The notes: generated by a model from the letters alone, not told the origin. A DNA stretch of 64,000 nt from Maridesulfovibrio sp. (GCF_963677005.1 NZ_OY781616.1:2228766-2292765); one strand, 5' to 3'; shown: positions 28,496 to 38,096, numbered from the stretch's first letter. Translations and numbers: made by a program.

Positions 28496-29890
28496 ATGGC
28501 AAAAACCGTAACCCGCTTCGCTCCGAGCCCCACCGGGCACCTGCATATCGGCGGAGCCCGTACTGCCCTTTTCGCATGGCTGCTGGCCAGACACAACGGC
28601 GGAGAATTCGTCCTGCGCATAGAAGACACCGACCGCCAGCGTTCCACTCAGGAGTATACGGACGCCATCCTGGCCTCCATGAAATGGCTGGGCATGGACT
28701 GGTCCGGGGAACCTGTCTACCAGAGCGATAGATTTGATATTTACAACGGGTACATCGACAGGCTGCTTGAAGAAGGCAAGGCCTACTGGTGCGACTGCAC
28801 CCCGGAACAGGTTGACGCCATGCGCGAAAAAGCCATGCAGGAAAAACGTAAACCCAAATATGACGGTTCCTGCCGTGAAAAAAATCTCGGCCCCGGTGAA
28901 AACAGGGTCGTACGCTTCAAGGCGCCTCTTGATGGACGCACCTCCTTTACCGACATGATCAAGGGCCCCATCAGCATCGAAAATGCCGAAATGGACGACA
29001 TGATTCTGCGCCGCTCGGACGGTTCTCCTACCTACAACCTCGCCGTTGTGGTGGATGACCACACCATGGGTGTTACCGATGTGCTGCGCGGTGACGACCA
29101 CGTCAACAATACCCCGCGCCAGATACTGCTGTATCAGGCCCTTGGATGGGACATCCCGAATTTCGGCCACGTTCCCATGATCCTCGGCCCCGACAAGAAA
29201 AAGCTTTCCAAGCGTCACGGTGCCCTCTCGGTCATGGAATATGAAAAAATGGGCTACCTGCCCGAAGCCGTGGTCAACTATCTGGTACGGCTGGGCTGGT
29301 CTCACGGCGACCAGGAAATTTTCTCCCGTGATGAGCTTATCAAGCTTTTCAACACCGACAGTCTCGGCAACTCCCCTTCCGTATTCGATACGAAAAAGCT
29401 CGACTGGCTTAACAGCGAATACATCAAGTCCAAGGCCCCCGCGGAACTGATTGAGGGCATGCGTTCCTTCCTGCCGGAAGACACTGCCGCGGAAGACGCT
29501 TATCTGGAAAAGATCATCCCCCTGCTCCAGCCGCGTGCCGGGAATTACAGGGAAATGGCCGAAATGAGTGACTTTTTCCTCACCACTGCAGCAAATATGG
29601 AATATGACCAGGCCGCAGTGACCAAGGTTTTCACCCCCGAAGCAATTGAAATTCTGAAGGAACTTACCGCACTCATAGCAGCGGACGCAGAGTTCAGCCA
29701 TGATTCCCTTGAAGCTGTATGCAAAGGCTACCTGGAAGAAAAAGGACTCAAATTCAAGGCCATCGGACAGCCAGTACGTCTGGCCCTGTGCGGCCGCACC
29801 CAGTCCCCCGGCGGACTCTATGATCTTATGCTTGTCATGGGCAAAGAGGAAACCGTTGCCCGCCTGGAAAGGGCTTTATCGCTGGTCTGA
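28496..29890 (+). CDS. gltX: Glutamyl-tRNA synthetase
   Basis: Class I aminoacyl-tRNA synthetase of 464 residues charging tRNA-Glu (possibly also tRNA-Gln). The HIGH-like motif PSPTGHLHIGGARTAL begins at residue 9, and KKLSKRHG is the KMSKS counterpart (about 240). A CxC...C-type segment (YWCDCTPEQ) lies in the zinc-finger position. The frame is open to 28286, but ATG 28496 has AGGAGA 8 nt upstream and gives the family start TRFAPSPTGHLH. It has its own transcription unit, bounded by terminators at 28259 and 30015. Confidence 0.96.
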   Translation: MAKTVTRFAPSPTGHLHIGGARTALFAWLLARHNGGEFVLRIEDTDRQRSTQEYTDAILASMKWLGMDWSGEPVYQSDRFDIYNGYIDRLLEEGKAYWCDCTPEQVDAMREKAMQEKRKPKYDGSCREKNLGPGENRVVRFKAPLDGRTSFTDMIKGPISIENAEMDDMILRRSDGSPTYNLAVVVDDHTMGVTDVLRGDDHVNNTPRQILLYQALGWDIPNFGHVPMILGPDKKKLSKRHGALSVMEYEKMGYLPEAVVNYLVRLGWSHGDQEIFSRDELIKLFNTDSLGNSPSVFDTKKLDWLNSEYIKSKAPAELIEGMRSFLPEDTAAEDAYLEKIIPLLQPRAGNYREMAEMSDFFLTTAANMEYDQAAVTKVFTPEAIEILKELTALIAADAEFSHDSLEAVCKGYLEEKGLKFKAIGQPVRLALCGRTQSPGGLYDLMLVMGKEETVARLERALSLV

Positions 29891-30014
29891 TTACCGGGAC
29901 TTGGACAGCTTGAAGATTCTACCAGATTGACCATCGGGCAGACCTTGATACTGCCGGTGAACCGGGATCGGATATAATCCTTGCTTCCCGCAGAAACTAA
30001 AAAAAATATCAAAT

Positions 30015-30054
30015 AAAAAACTCCGCACACCGATCAGGTATGCGGAGTTTTTTG
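30015..30054. terminator. Bidirectional terminator between gltX and the convergent binding-protein gene
   Basis: AAAAAACTCCGCA (30015-30027) pairs with TGCGGAGTTTTTT (30041-30053), 13 bp with a 13-nt loop. The A and T tracts serve both strands of this convergent junction. Confidence 0.9.
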
Positions 30055-30070
30055 TGGTCCATTGATCTTT

Positions 30071-30832
30071 TTATTCAACAGCTTCCTGTGGAAAGTATTT
30101 GTCCTTGAGCTTAAGCCATGTCCCATCCTGTTTCAGGGAATCAAAGGCAGCCTGCCACCGGGCAACTACTCCATCCGGCACAGTTGTGGCAAATGCTATA
30201 TAAATGGAAACAAAAGTTACCGGTGGCCCAACCCGCTCATAATCTGCCGGATTGAGGTCGCTGTTCAAATGCATAAATTGTGATATGGCCTTTTCCCCCA
30301 TTGGGACGAGGTCCACTCTCCCGCGGACAAGCTTCAGAAAATCGCATTTTCGGGAAGGACCGGGCTCCAGATTTGTAAAGCCCATCTTCTGCAGGCTGAC
30401 ATGAATGAAACCATTTTTTGTAACGCCTATCCGGCGGACTTTTCTGGCATCACCAGTACAGGTCAGTTTTATATTACTCCCCTTTCTGCTGTAAAAATAA
30501 ATTTCATCCCAATAAATAGGACCGACAAACTTGAACTTTGTGGCCCGTTCCGGCGTTATGGCCATGGGGAACAGCACATCACCGCTTCCGGTCTGCATCT
30601 TCCTGTAGGCCCGGGGCCAAGGATAAAATAATATATTTGATTCTTCACCACCGATCCTTTCTTCCATTAACCGGACAAGCTCTACCGCGAATCCTGAGGA
30701 GGTTCCATTGCTTGAAGAATAACTGAAAGGAGGGAGTTCACAGGTCATGACTCTAAGACCGGCAGCAAAAGTCGGGGAAGCACAGCAAACTAAAAAGGCT
30801 GCCAAAAGTATACAAACGGCCCTGTTGCTCAT
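30071..30832 (-). CDS. Orphan periplasmic solute-binding protein (SBP_bac_3 family)
   Basis: A 253-residue secreted protein: signal peptide ending near TFA (residue 23), then LRVMTCELPPFSY, FAVELVRLMEERIG and the WPRAYRKMQTGSGDVLFPMA stretch (residues near 95-115). This is the amino-acid ABC transporter/periplasmic receptor fold (PF00497). No permease or ATPase gene is adjacent, so it may feed a transporter elsewhere or act as a sensor; such orphans are common in Desulfovibrionaceae. Substrate unknown. It converges on gltX, with a shared terminator between. Confidence 0.8.
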   Translation of the reverse strand: MSNRAVCILLAAFLVCCASPTFAAGLRVMTCELPPFSYSSSNGTSSGFAVELVRLMEERIGGEESNILFYPWPRAYRKMQTGSGDVLFPMAITPERATKFKFVGPIYWDEIYFYSRKGSNIKLTCTGDARKVRRIGVTKNGFIHVSLQKMGFTNLEPGPSRKCDFLKLVRGRVDLVPMGEKAISQFMHLNSDLNPADYERVGPPVTFVSIYIAFATTVPDGVVARWQAAFDSLKQDGTWLKLKDKYFPQEAVE

Positions 30833-31007
30833 GAGGCAGGCTACCCGGTATATTTTGAAAATACAATTATTCTTTAAACACTAACACCTTGCGAATGTCC
30901 CGTTGACTCCTGAATTCAACAAGACAAAACGTGTAATCACTGCTTGCAATTTATCCGCAACTACACATAACATGCCAACTTAATTCAGAACATTCACGGA
31001 GTCATTT

Positions 31008-32678
31008 ATGCCGCCATTTGAAATCAACAGATTCACGCAGCCGGGTTTCACATTCAACTCCCGCCGCTCTCCGGTATTCGCCACCCGAGGGATGGTTTCC
31101 TCCAGCCAGCCCTTGGCTACACAGGCCGGTCTGGAAATCCTGCGGGCAGGCGGCAACGCTGCTGACGCAGCAATCGCAGTGGCCGCAGCCCTGGCAGTTG
31201 TGGAGCCGTGCAGCACAGGACTGGGCGGTGATGCGTTTGCGCTTTATTACGATACCGGCAGCAGCAAAGTATCGGCCCTGAACGGCTCAGGCAAATCCGC
31301 AATGGACATCTCGCTTGAGAAAGTTCTCTCCATGGGAATAGCTGGGAGCCTGCCGATGCGTCACGCCATGACCGTCAATGTTCCCGGCGCATTCGGACTC
31401 TGGGCGGACCTTGTCGACAGGCACGGAACACTTGATCTTGCGCAAATCCTTACCCCGGCCATCCGCTACGCCATGCAGGGTTTTCCGGTCAGCCCAGTTA
31501 CTGCGGAACTTTGGAAAGCCGGTGCGGAACAGGTCCTCAAACACAGCCCCGGCGGGGAATCCCTTCTCCTTGACGGGAGGGCTCCGCGCTGCGGAGAGGT
31601 GATGATCAACCGAGCCCTCGGCATGACCATGGCAAAACTGGCGGAACAGACTCCGGATGAAGCCAAGAAACTTTTCTACTCCGGAAAAATTGCCCGCCAA
31701 ATAGTAAAAGCCGTGCGTGAAAACGGAGGGTTCCTTCGCGAAGAGGACATGGCGACCCATTGCAGCCTGTTTCAGGACTCAATCAGCACTGACTACCGGG
31801 GATACAGAATTCATGAATGCCCTCCCAACGGTCAGGGACTGGCCGCCCTGCTCGCAATGAACACGCTGGCGGGGATAGATGTGGCGGAGCTTGGCGAACC
31901 GTACTCTGCCCAAAGGATGCACTATCTCATAGAAGCCATGCGGCTGGGGTTCGCAGATGCCAGACAGCATGTGGCCGACCCGGAACACTACCATGCTCCG
32001 GTGGAAGAACTGCTTGCCCCGGAATACGGATCAAAGCGGGCGGGTCTCATCTTCCCGGACCGGGCCAACCCCGCATCAAAATCCGGAATTCCTGCCGCGA
32101 CTTCCGATACAGTCCACTTCTGCGTAGTGGACAAGGACGGCAACGGCTGCTCCATGGTTAATTCCAATTACATGGGCTTCGGAACCGGGATAGCCCCTGA
32201 AGGACTGGGTTTCTCCCTGCAGAACAGGGGCCACAACTTTTCACTTGATCCGGCCCACCCGAATGTACTGTCCGGAGGACGGCGCAGCTACCACACAATC
32301 ATTCCCGGCATCATCACCCGCACTGACGGATCGCTGCATTCGGTCTTCGGTGTCATGGGCGGATTCATGCAGCCGCAGGGACATCTGCAGGTAGTCTCGG
32401 CCATGCTGGATGACGGGGTTGATCCGCAGGAAGCGTTGAATAGACTGAGGTTCTGCATTGAACCGGGTGAACCGGCCGGGCATGTCTGCCTTGAAGAAGG
32501 ATTACCCCGGGAAACAATCGCCGGGCTGACTGAAATGGGACACGAAGTTGAGATCAGAAACGGCTACGACCGAACGATATTCGGAAGAGGGCAAATAATT
32601 GTTCGTGATCCGCAAAACAAAACTCTCTGCGCAGGCTGTGATCCACGCTCTGACGGCTATAGTGCTGGGCTGTGTTGA
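31008..32678 (+). CDS. ggt: Gamma-glutamyltransferase family protein
   Basis: Ntn-hydrolase of 556 residues that cleaves gamma-glutamyl bonds such as glutathione. The large-subunit signature GGNAADAAIAVAAALAVVEP is at about residues 48-67. The autoprocessing nucleophile is T368 in ATSDTVHFCVVDKDGNG, preceding MVNSNYMGFGTG. The C-terminal half has LSGGRRSYHTIIPGI. Unlike classical periplasmic GGT, the N-terminus shows no signal peptide, so the enzyme appears cytoplasmic. It is monocistronic; the true substrate is unknown. Confidence 0.88.
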   Translation: MPPFEINRFTQPGFTFNSRRSPVFATRGMVSSSQPLATQAGLEILRAGGNAADAAIAVAAALAVVEPCSTGLGGDAFALYYDTGSSKVSALNGSGKSAMDISLEKVLSMGIAGSLPMRHAMTVNVPGAFGLWADLVDRHGTLDLAQILTPAIRYAMQGFPVSPVTAELWKAGAEQVLKHSPGGESLLLDGRAPRCGEVMINRALGMTMAKLAEQTPDEAKKLFYSGKIARQIVKAVRENGGFLREEDMATHCSLFQDSISTDYRGYRIHECPPNGQGLAALLAMNTLAGIDVAELGEPYSAQRMHYLIEAMRLGFADARQHVADPEHYHAPVEELLAPEYGSKRAGLIFPDRANPASKSGIPAATSDTVHFCVVDKDGNGCSMVNSNYMGFGTGIAPEGLGFSLQNRGHNFSLDPAHPNVLSGGRRSYHTIIPGIITRTDGSLHSVFGVMGGFMQPQGHLQVVSAMLDDGVDPQEALNRLRFCIEPGEPAGHVCLEEGLPRETIAGLTEMGHEVEIRNGYDRTIFGRGQIIVRDPQNKTLCAGCDPRSDGYSAGLC

Positions 32679-33317
32679 CAATGCAATGATACTCGCCAGG
32701 CAATATTATTCTGATTTATCAAACCGAAACAAAATCAGTCCACCAAAAATAACAGTGAGCGCCCGCTTTTGGGCGTATTTTAATTTATGCCGCCCACAGA
32801 TGCGCTATACGTAAAAACATACGCACAATAAGCCAAAACAGTTCTGACACATGCCTGCGAAACGGTTATGCCGAGCGTCTTCATAAAAATTTTAAACTGC
32901 GGCCATAAATAGATAACAGACTACAACTAAAGACTTAAGCCCAGCCACTGCATTACAGTGACCGCACAACTGTATAATATACACACAAAAAACAACGCAG
33001 AACACCGCAAAGTACATCCGGACCCACTACTGGATTTTTCTGGTGTTTTATACTATACCCTCCTGACAATCCAATGTTCCCATACTCCATCAGACTCCCA
33101 ACGAACATCTCAGTGAACGTTGAGTCTAAGTGCAGCATGTCCGGCACTCGGGGAGAAGATCAGGGAAATTCCCATCCGGTAAACCGATGTGAACAGCAAT
33201 GACGTTCATGAAAGAGTTTCCCTGATTCATCTTGTCGCACATAAGCTGCAGACGGCATAGTATCGGCCTGTTATCTCAAGCACCCACCCGTGCCCAACAA
33301 GCAACAACGGAGGAAAA
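32679..33317. other. Intergenic region between ggt and the TAXI-TRAP receptor gene
   Basis: About 640 nt with no convincing gene. CGCCC (32760-32764) with GGGCG (32771-32775) followed by TATTTTAATTT is a weak terminator for ggt. Closer to the TRAP gene lies the long-range inverted repeat at 33159-33226. A 64-codon frame on the minus strand (32953-33147) has no ribosome binding site or recognisable features and is left out. Confidence 0.5.
33159..33226 (+). repeat. Long-range inverted repeat upstream of the TAXI receptor gene
   Basis: ATCAGGGAAA (33159-33168) and TTTCCCTGAT (33217-33226) are perfect complements 48 nt apart; flanking AAGAT and ATCTT extend the pairing after a small bulge. It sits about 90 nt before the ATG of the receptor gene. 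It may fold in the leader RNA or hold an operator pair. Confidence 0.4.
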
Positions 33318-34307
33318 ATGTTTAACAAATTTTCATGCATGGTTCTGAGCTGCATGCTCTGCCTTACATTTTTCGCAGCGCCTTCCCAGGCCAGTGACAA
33401 AAGCCTGATCATCGCGACTGCAACAACCGGGGGAACCTTCTACCCCGTAGGCGTAGCTATCGGAACACTGATCAGCATCAAGCTGGCCGGCCAGGACGGA
33501 ATCTCCGCCACTGCGATCAACTCCGCAGGATCCGGCGAAAACATCCAGATGCTCAAAAACAAGGAAGCTGACCTGGCCATTCTGCAGGCTCTGTACGGCC
33601 TGAACGCTTATAAAGGCGAAGGCCCGTATGAAGGAAAGCCGTTCACCGGATTCAAATCCATCAGCATGCTTTGGGAAAACGTAGAACATTTCCCCCTGCT
33701 GAACAAATACATCAAAACTGGAACCATTCAGGACCTCAAAGGCCTGCATAAAAAATTCTCCATAGGTAAACGCGGAAGCGGAACCGAAGGCTCAGGCCGT
33801 ACCCTGCTGAAGCTGATGGGAGTGGACCCGGACAAGGATCTCATCCTTGAATACCTCGGCTACACACCCTCCGCCCAGGCAATGATGGACGGAAGAATCG
33901 TCGGTGCCAATATCCCGGCCGGTCCCCCGGCTGCTGCCATCACACAGCTTTACGCACAGATGGGCTCTGACGATGTAAGCGTTCTTGAGTTCACTGACGA
34001 GCAGCTTGCCGAAATCCAGAAGGAATACCCCATCTGGAACAGATTCGTGATCCCGGCCGGAACATATCCTTCCCAGAAAAAGGACATCAGGACCATCGCC
34101 CAGCCGAACTTCCTGGCCTGCCGCGCAGATCTTCCCGAAGATGTTGTCTACAAGATAACCAAAACCATCTACGAGAACCTGCCGTTCCTCAACAACATCC
34201 ACAAGGCCACCAAGGCCATGTCTCTTGAACGCGCTACCGCAGGCCTGCCTGCTCCGCTTCATCCCGGTGCCGTTAAGTACTACCGCGAAGTCGGCATCAT
34301 AAAATAA
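33318..34307 (+). CDS. TRAP transporter solute receptor, TAXI family
   Basis: Periplasmic receptor of 329 residues. The signal peptide ends near SQA (about residue 25), and the mature start LIIATATTGGTFYPVGVAIG is the TAXI-family hallmark. VGKRGSGTEGSG-like sequence (SIGKRGSGTEGSG) and PAGTYPSQKKDI follow. It delivers a solute, often a dicarboxylate or amino acid such as glutamate, to the fused permease encoded next. AGGA lies ahead of ATG 33318. A GC-rich hairpin and about 290 nt separate it from the permease gene. The substrate cannot be inferred. Confidence 0.92.
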   Translation: MFNKFSCMVLSCMLCLTFFAAPSQASDKSLIIATATTGGTFYPVGVAIGTLISIKLAGQDGISATAINSAGSGENIQMLKNKEADLAILQALYGLNAYKGEGPYEGKPFTGFKSISMLWENVEHFPLLNKYIKTGTIQDLKGLHKKFSIGKRGSGTEGSGRTLLKLMGVDPDKDLILEYLGYTPSAQAMMDGRIVGANIPAGPPAAAITQLYAQMGSDDVSVLEFTDEQLAEIQKEYPIWNRFVIPAGTYPSQKKDIRTIAQPNFLACRADLPEDVVYKITKTIYENLPFLNNIHKATKAMSLERATAGLPAPLHPGAVKYYREVGIIK

Positions 34308-34320
34308 GTCAGCAATAAGT

Positions 34321-34346
34321 GCGGCGGCGGAACCTTCCGCCGCCGC
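34321..34346 (+). repeat. GC-rich intercistronic hairpin in the TRAP operon
   Basis: GCGGCGGCGG (34321-34330) pairs perfectly with CCGCCGCCGC (34337-34346) over a 6-nt loop, 14 nt after the receptor stop and with no U-run. Such stems often stabilise the upstream message, which would favour receptor over permease. Confidence 0.65.
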
Positions 34347-34601
34347 AACCATAGATTACACAGTTACTTTTCAGGCATCCCCATTTCCGGCAGACGGAAG
34401 CAGAGAAAGCCCGGCAGTAAAAACATCTGATCCACAATAAACCGGTGCAACGTTTCCAGCAGAAACCGGAAAGGTTGTCGGGCGGGACTACCGCAAAATT
34501 CATCGTATAGTATTCGCCCCTGAAAATGCCGCAGACAGACACGGTAAAAGAACAGGGCTGAGAGCAAAAGCACATTTAATTCATTTCGTAAGGATTCTAC
34601 A

Positions 34602-36530
34602 ATGGCCGACAGCACATCCCAAAAGCCGGCAGTAAAAAAAGATTCGGGCGGAGAAACCCTCGCCATCAAGCGCGTATTCGAGGGGCGCACCGCTACACTG
34701 CTATATGTGACAGGAATAATCTGTTCGCTTTTCCACCTATGGGTAAACACCATAGGAATCATGCCTGAAATACAGCGAAACGCCGTTCACTATTCCTTCA
34801 TGCTCTTCATCGGGTTCCTGCAGTACCCGATGCTGAAAAGACACGCCAGGCAATGCCTGCCCGTTGACTACTTCCTGGCGATTCTGGCCTTCTGCGTAGG
34901 GCTGTATCTGGTATTTTTCGAGGACGCCCTGCACATGCGCAATGAAGTGCCGGTCATGGCGGACCTAATTGCCGCAGGGCTGGCGATAATCCTCCTGATG
35001 GAAATAACCAGACGAACAACCGGACTGCTTATTCCCATACTTTCCATAATATTCCTGACCTACGGCCTGGGCGGAGGAAGCTACTTAAGCGGACTTTGGA
35101 ACTTTCCGGGTGTTACCGTAGAACGGATGCTCTACCGCATGTATTTCGCTCCGGATGGTATCTTCGGAACCATCGCGACAATCTCCAGTACGTTCGTATT
35201 CCTGTTCGTGCTCTTCGCTTCATTCCTGATCAAATCCGGCGCAGGTGAATTCATCATCAACCTTGCTCTGGCCACCATGGGCAGAACAATAGGCGGCCCG
35301 GCAAAAATGGCCGTTTTCGCCTCCGGTTTCATGGGCTCCGTGTCCGGAAGTGCTGTTGCAAACACAGTCGGGACCGGCTCCATAACCATTCCCATGATGA
35401 AAAAGACCGGCTTTTCCAGCAAATTTGCCGGAGCTGTTGAAGCTGCTGCCTCCACGGGCGGTCAGCTCATGCCCCCGATCATGGGAGCCGGCGCATTCAT
35501 CATGAGCCAGTGGACTCAGATTCCATACCTGACCATTGTCGCGGTGGCCTTCATCCCGGCCATAATGTATTTTGTGAGCGTGGCCTTTTTCGTCCATCTC
35601 AGGGCCAAAAAGATGGGCATCAAACCGATTCCAGAGAAAGATATCCCCAAGATAGGCGAAGTGCTGAAACACGGATGGAACTTTTTCCTCCCCATCGGTG
35701 TACTCATGGGATTGCTGATGGTGGGGTATACTCCCACATTTTCGGCCTGCGGCGGTATCGTGGCCATCGTAGTCGCCAGTTGGATCAATCCCAAAACCCG
35801 CATGTCCTTACGCGACATCATGGACGCTCTGGCATCCGGCGGGCAGAACATGGTTACCACCGGTGTAATCCTGCTCTGTTCCGGCATAGTAGTCGGGGTG
35901 GTTCTGATGGTCGGTATGGGAATCAAATTCTCCATGCTGATCACCATGGTCGCAGGAAACAGCCTGATGCTCACCATCATTATGGTAGCTCTGGCATCCC
36001 TCATTTTGGGCATGGGACTGCCTGTAACCGCTTCCTACATTGTTCTTGCGGTCCTGGCTGCTCCGGCCATGCAGATGCTCGGCACAAGCCTTCTGGCTGC
36101 CCACATGCTCATCTTCTGGTACTCGCAGGATGCCAACGTTACTCCGCCGGTCTGTCTGGCGGCTTACAGCGCCTCGGGCATATCCGGCTCCAAGCCGCTT
36201 GAGACAGGATTTGAGTCATGGAAGATAGCCAAGGGGCTGTACATCATTCCGCTCCTGTTCTGCTATACGCCCATCCTCTTTGAAGGCCCATGGTGGCAGG
36301 TGGCCGAAACCGTTGTGACGGCCACAGCCGGTCTGTTCTGCTTCGCAGTATTCTTTGAAGGGTTCAACACACATGCTCTGAACAAAATTCAGCGTTTGTT
36401 ATACGCAGGAACAGCCGTAATGCTGCTCTGGCCGGATATGCGCCTGCATGCAGCCGGTGCGGTGCTGCTGGTGATCATGGTCATGCGCGAACGTGCCACA
36501 GTAAAAAAAGAGGCGCTGGAAACGGCCTGA
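34602..36530 (+). CDS. TRAP transporter fused permease (DctQM type)
   Basis: A 642-residue membrane protein fusing the small 4-helix (DctQ-like) and large 12-helix (DctM-like) TRAP subunits, the arrangement usual for TAXI systems. The first about 160 residues form the small module; the DctM region includes FASGFMGSVSGSAVANTVGTG, EAAASTGGQLMPPIMGAGAF and the late LGMGLPVTASYIVLAV segment. Together with the receptor gene upstream it makes a complete Na+- or H+-coupled secondary importer. A strong terminator follows. Confidence 0.92.
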   Translation: MADSTSQKPAVKKDSGGETLAIKRVFEGRTATLLYVTGIICSLFHLWVNTIGIMPEIQRNAVHYSFMLFIGFLQYPMLKRHARQCLPVDYFLAILAFCVGLYLVFFEDALHMRNEVPVMADLIAAGLAIILLMEITRRTTGLLIPILSIIFLTYGLGGGSYLSGLWNFPGVTVERMLYRMYFAPDGIFGTIATISSTFVFLFVLFASFLIKSGAGEFIINLALATMGRTIGGPAKMAVFASGFMGSVSGSAVANTVGTGSITIPMMKKTGFSSKFAGAVEAAASTGGQLMPPIMGAGAFIMSQWTQIPYLTIVAVAFIPAIMYFVSVAFFVHLRAKKMGIKPIPEKDIPKIGEVLKHGWNFFLPIGVLMGLLMVGYTPTFSACGGIVAIVVASWINPKTRMSLRDIMDALASGGQNMVTTGVILLCSGIVVGVVLMVGMGIKFSMLITMVAGNSLMLTIIMVALASLILGMGLPVTASYIVLAVLAAPAMQMLGTSLLAAHMLIFWYSQDANVTPPVCLAAYSASGISGSKPLETGFESWKIAKGLYIIPLLFCYTPILFEGPWWQVAETVVTATAGLFCFAVFFEGFNTHALNKIQRLLYAGTAVMLLWPDMRLHAAGAVLLVIMVMRERATVKKEALETA

Positions 36531-36570
36531 CACTTATAGTCGGTCACGTAACCAATGACGGATAGATCAC

Positions 36571-36608
36571 GCCCCCCTGTTCTGCACAGAACAGGGGGGC
36601 TTTGTTTG
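36571..36608 (+). terminator. Terminator of the TRAP operon
   Basis: A perfect 13-bp stem, GCCCCCCTGTTCT (36571-36583) with AGAACAGGGGGGC (36588-36600), GCAC tetraloop, then TTTGTTT. Confidence 0.9.
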
Positions 36609-36728
36609 GTGATCCACAGACGGGAAAAACGAAGACTCAAAAGTTTCAATTTTGAAACTTCCCAATATTGACTCCCCTGTGGTATTACTAGGCAGAACTT
36701 CTGACTAATATTTTTCACGGAGGTTGCA

Positions 36729-37091
36729 ATGATTGAAATAATGCCTGAAAGCAAAGGAACCATGCTGGCGGTAAAGGCTTCCGGTATGCTCTCCGGAACG
36801 GATTACAGCGAAATATGGATTCCCGCCCTGAAAGACATCATAGAGAAGAATGGCACATGCAGATGTCTTCTTTATATGGATGAAAACTTTGAAGGATGGG
36901 AGCTTAAAGCCATGTGGGAAGACGCTTCTTTCGGCTTTGCCCACCGCAACGACTTTGAGCGGCTTGCAGTCGTCGGAGGCCCCAAATGGGTGGAATGGGG
37001 TACACGGCTGGGCGCATCCATGATGAAGGGAGAAGTAAAAACGTACCAGGCAGAAGATTTAGACCGGGCTCTGGAGTGGGTAGCCGAATAA
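36729..37091 (+). CDS. SpoIIAA-like (STAS-fold) protein
   Basis: A 120-residue protein matching the SpoIIAA-like family (PF11964): MIEIMPESKGTMLAVKASG, LLYMDENFEGWELKAMWED and ERLAVVGGPKWVEWG are characteristic. The fold resembles STAS domains and lipid carriers; molecular function is not established. GGAGGTTGCA precedes ATG 36729. It stands alone between two terminators. Confidence 0.8.
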   Translation: MIEIMPESKGTMLAVKASGMLSGTDYSEIWIPALKDIIEKNGTCRCLLYMDENFEGWELKAMWEDASFGFAHRNDFERLAVVGGPKWVEWGTRLGASMMKGEVKTYQAEDLDRALEWVAE

Positions 37092-37108
37092 TAAAAATTT
37101 GACGGGAC

Positions 37109-37148
37109 AAAAAAAAGCCCCGACCGAAAAATGCGGACGGGGCTTTTT
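37109..37148. terminator. Terminator after the SpoIIAA-like gene, probably also serving rpmB
   Basis: AAAAAGCCCCG (37112-37122) pairs with CGGGGCTTTTT (37138-37148). A- and T-tracts on both sides make it suitable for the convergent rpmB gene, whose stop is at 37188. Confidence 0.85.
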
Positions 37149-37187
37149 CCACGAACGAATCGTGCGAAAAAAGGGGTATAACCCAGC

Positions 37188-37394
37188 TTATTTCTTATTT
37201 GCTACGGGCTTTACAACAGCACCGGAGCGGATGCAGCGGGTACAAGCCTTGATGCTTTTTACTTCACCGCTGGGCAGCTGAGTGCGCACTTTCTGCAGGT
37301 TGGGCATGAAGCGTCTTTTGGACTTGTTGTGGGCATGGGAAACGTTGTTGCCGGTCTGAGGGCCTTTACCGCATATATCGCATACCTGGGACAT
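37188..37394 (-). CDS. rpmB: 50S ribosomal protein L28
   Basis: Ribosomal large-subunit protein of 68 residues. [21 protein letters not shown] is the expected start of the family, here with CDIC and a later CTRC pair, so it is the zinc-binding (C+) form. [12 protein letters not shown] is the RNA-contact segment. An AGGAGG-like sequence precedes the start on the minus strand. It is divergent from yceD. Confidence 0.96.
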   Translation of the reverse strand: MSQVCDICGKGPQTGNNVSHAHNKSKRRFMPNLQKVRTQLPSGEVKSIKACTRCIRSGAVVKPVANKK

Positions 37395-37527
37395 GTTGAA
37401 CCTCCTTGATGGTAGTCACTTTTTCTAGGTTGCCGGAAAGCGTGAATCACCGCAAGGAAAATCACTCCGGACGAACAAAAGAGGTATCATTTAAACGCTC
37501 GCTCTGGAAAATGCAAGCTCTTTTTCC

Positions 37528-37555
37528 TTGACAGAAGAAAAAAAACTCATATAGG
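37528..37555 (+). promoter_or_regulatory. Likely sigma-70 promoter of the yceD-rpmF-plsX-fab operon
   Basis: A perfect TTGACA (37528-37533), 16-nt spacer and TATAGG (37550-37555). The predicted start of transcription would be close to 37562, shortly before the GAGGAAA ribosome site and the ATG at 37578. Confidence 0.5.
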
Positions 37556-37577
37556 AAACCCTTCCGCGAGGAAAAAT

Positions 37578-38096
37578 ATGTCTGAAATCTGGATTACATT
37601 AAACGATGTCCCCGAAGAGGGTCAGGAATTCGTTTTCGAGGACCAGGATTTCTGGGTTAAGGCCTGGAAAAACTACAATATGGAGGTCCGCGAGGGCGCT
37701 CCTCTTGTTTCCGAAGTCTACGTACTCCCCCAGGGAGACGGATGCCTGGTCCGGGGCCGTACCACCGGTTCCGTGACAATTGCATGCGACAGGTGCACGG
37801 CGGACTACAGGCATGAAATTTCCACCGAATTCGAGGAATTCGAGCAGGTCGCCGAAGCAGCAGGAGAAGATGATTCCCTGGTGGTCCGGACAAAGGACGG
37901 CTTGAAACTCAATATCGGAGCCCTTCTCTGGGAGTATTTCGTTATGGCACTGCCGGTGAAGCCGCTTTGCAGAAAGGACTGCAAGGGACTTTGCGACAAG
38001 TGCGGAGCCGACCTTAACAAGGGCGGCTGCGAATGCAAAAAGGACGAGGGCGATCCAAGGCTTGCGGTTTTCCGCAATCTTAAGATAAAGAACTAA
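37578..38096 (+). CDS. yceD: YceD/DUF177 family protein (23S rRNA accumulation)
   Basis: A 172-residue protein of the DUF177 family, almost always encoded before rpmF; bacterial and plastid homologues affect 23S rRNA accumulation. Seen here: IACDRCTADYRHEI in the middle and a C-terminal cysteine cluster CRKDCKGLCDKCGADLNKG with a following CEC, probably zinc-binding. GAGG lies ahead of ATG 37578, and rpmF begins 51 nt after the stop. Confidence 0.88.
   Translation: MSEIWITLNDVPEEGQEFVFEDQDFWVKAWKNYNMEVREGAPLVSEVYVLPQGDGCLVRGRTTGSVTIACDRCTADYRHEISTEFEEFEQVAEAAGEDDSLVVRTKDGLKLNIGALLWEYFVMALPVKPLCRKDCKGLCDKCGADLNKGGCECKKDEGDPRLAVFRNLKIKN

Noticed and set aside
32953..33147. 64-codon minus-strand frame in the ggt-TRAP gap
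   Set aside because: No ribosome site, no recognisable domain, and composition like surrounding noncoding DNA.
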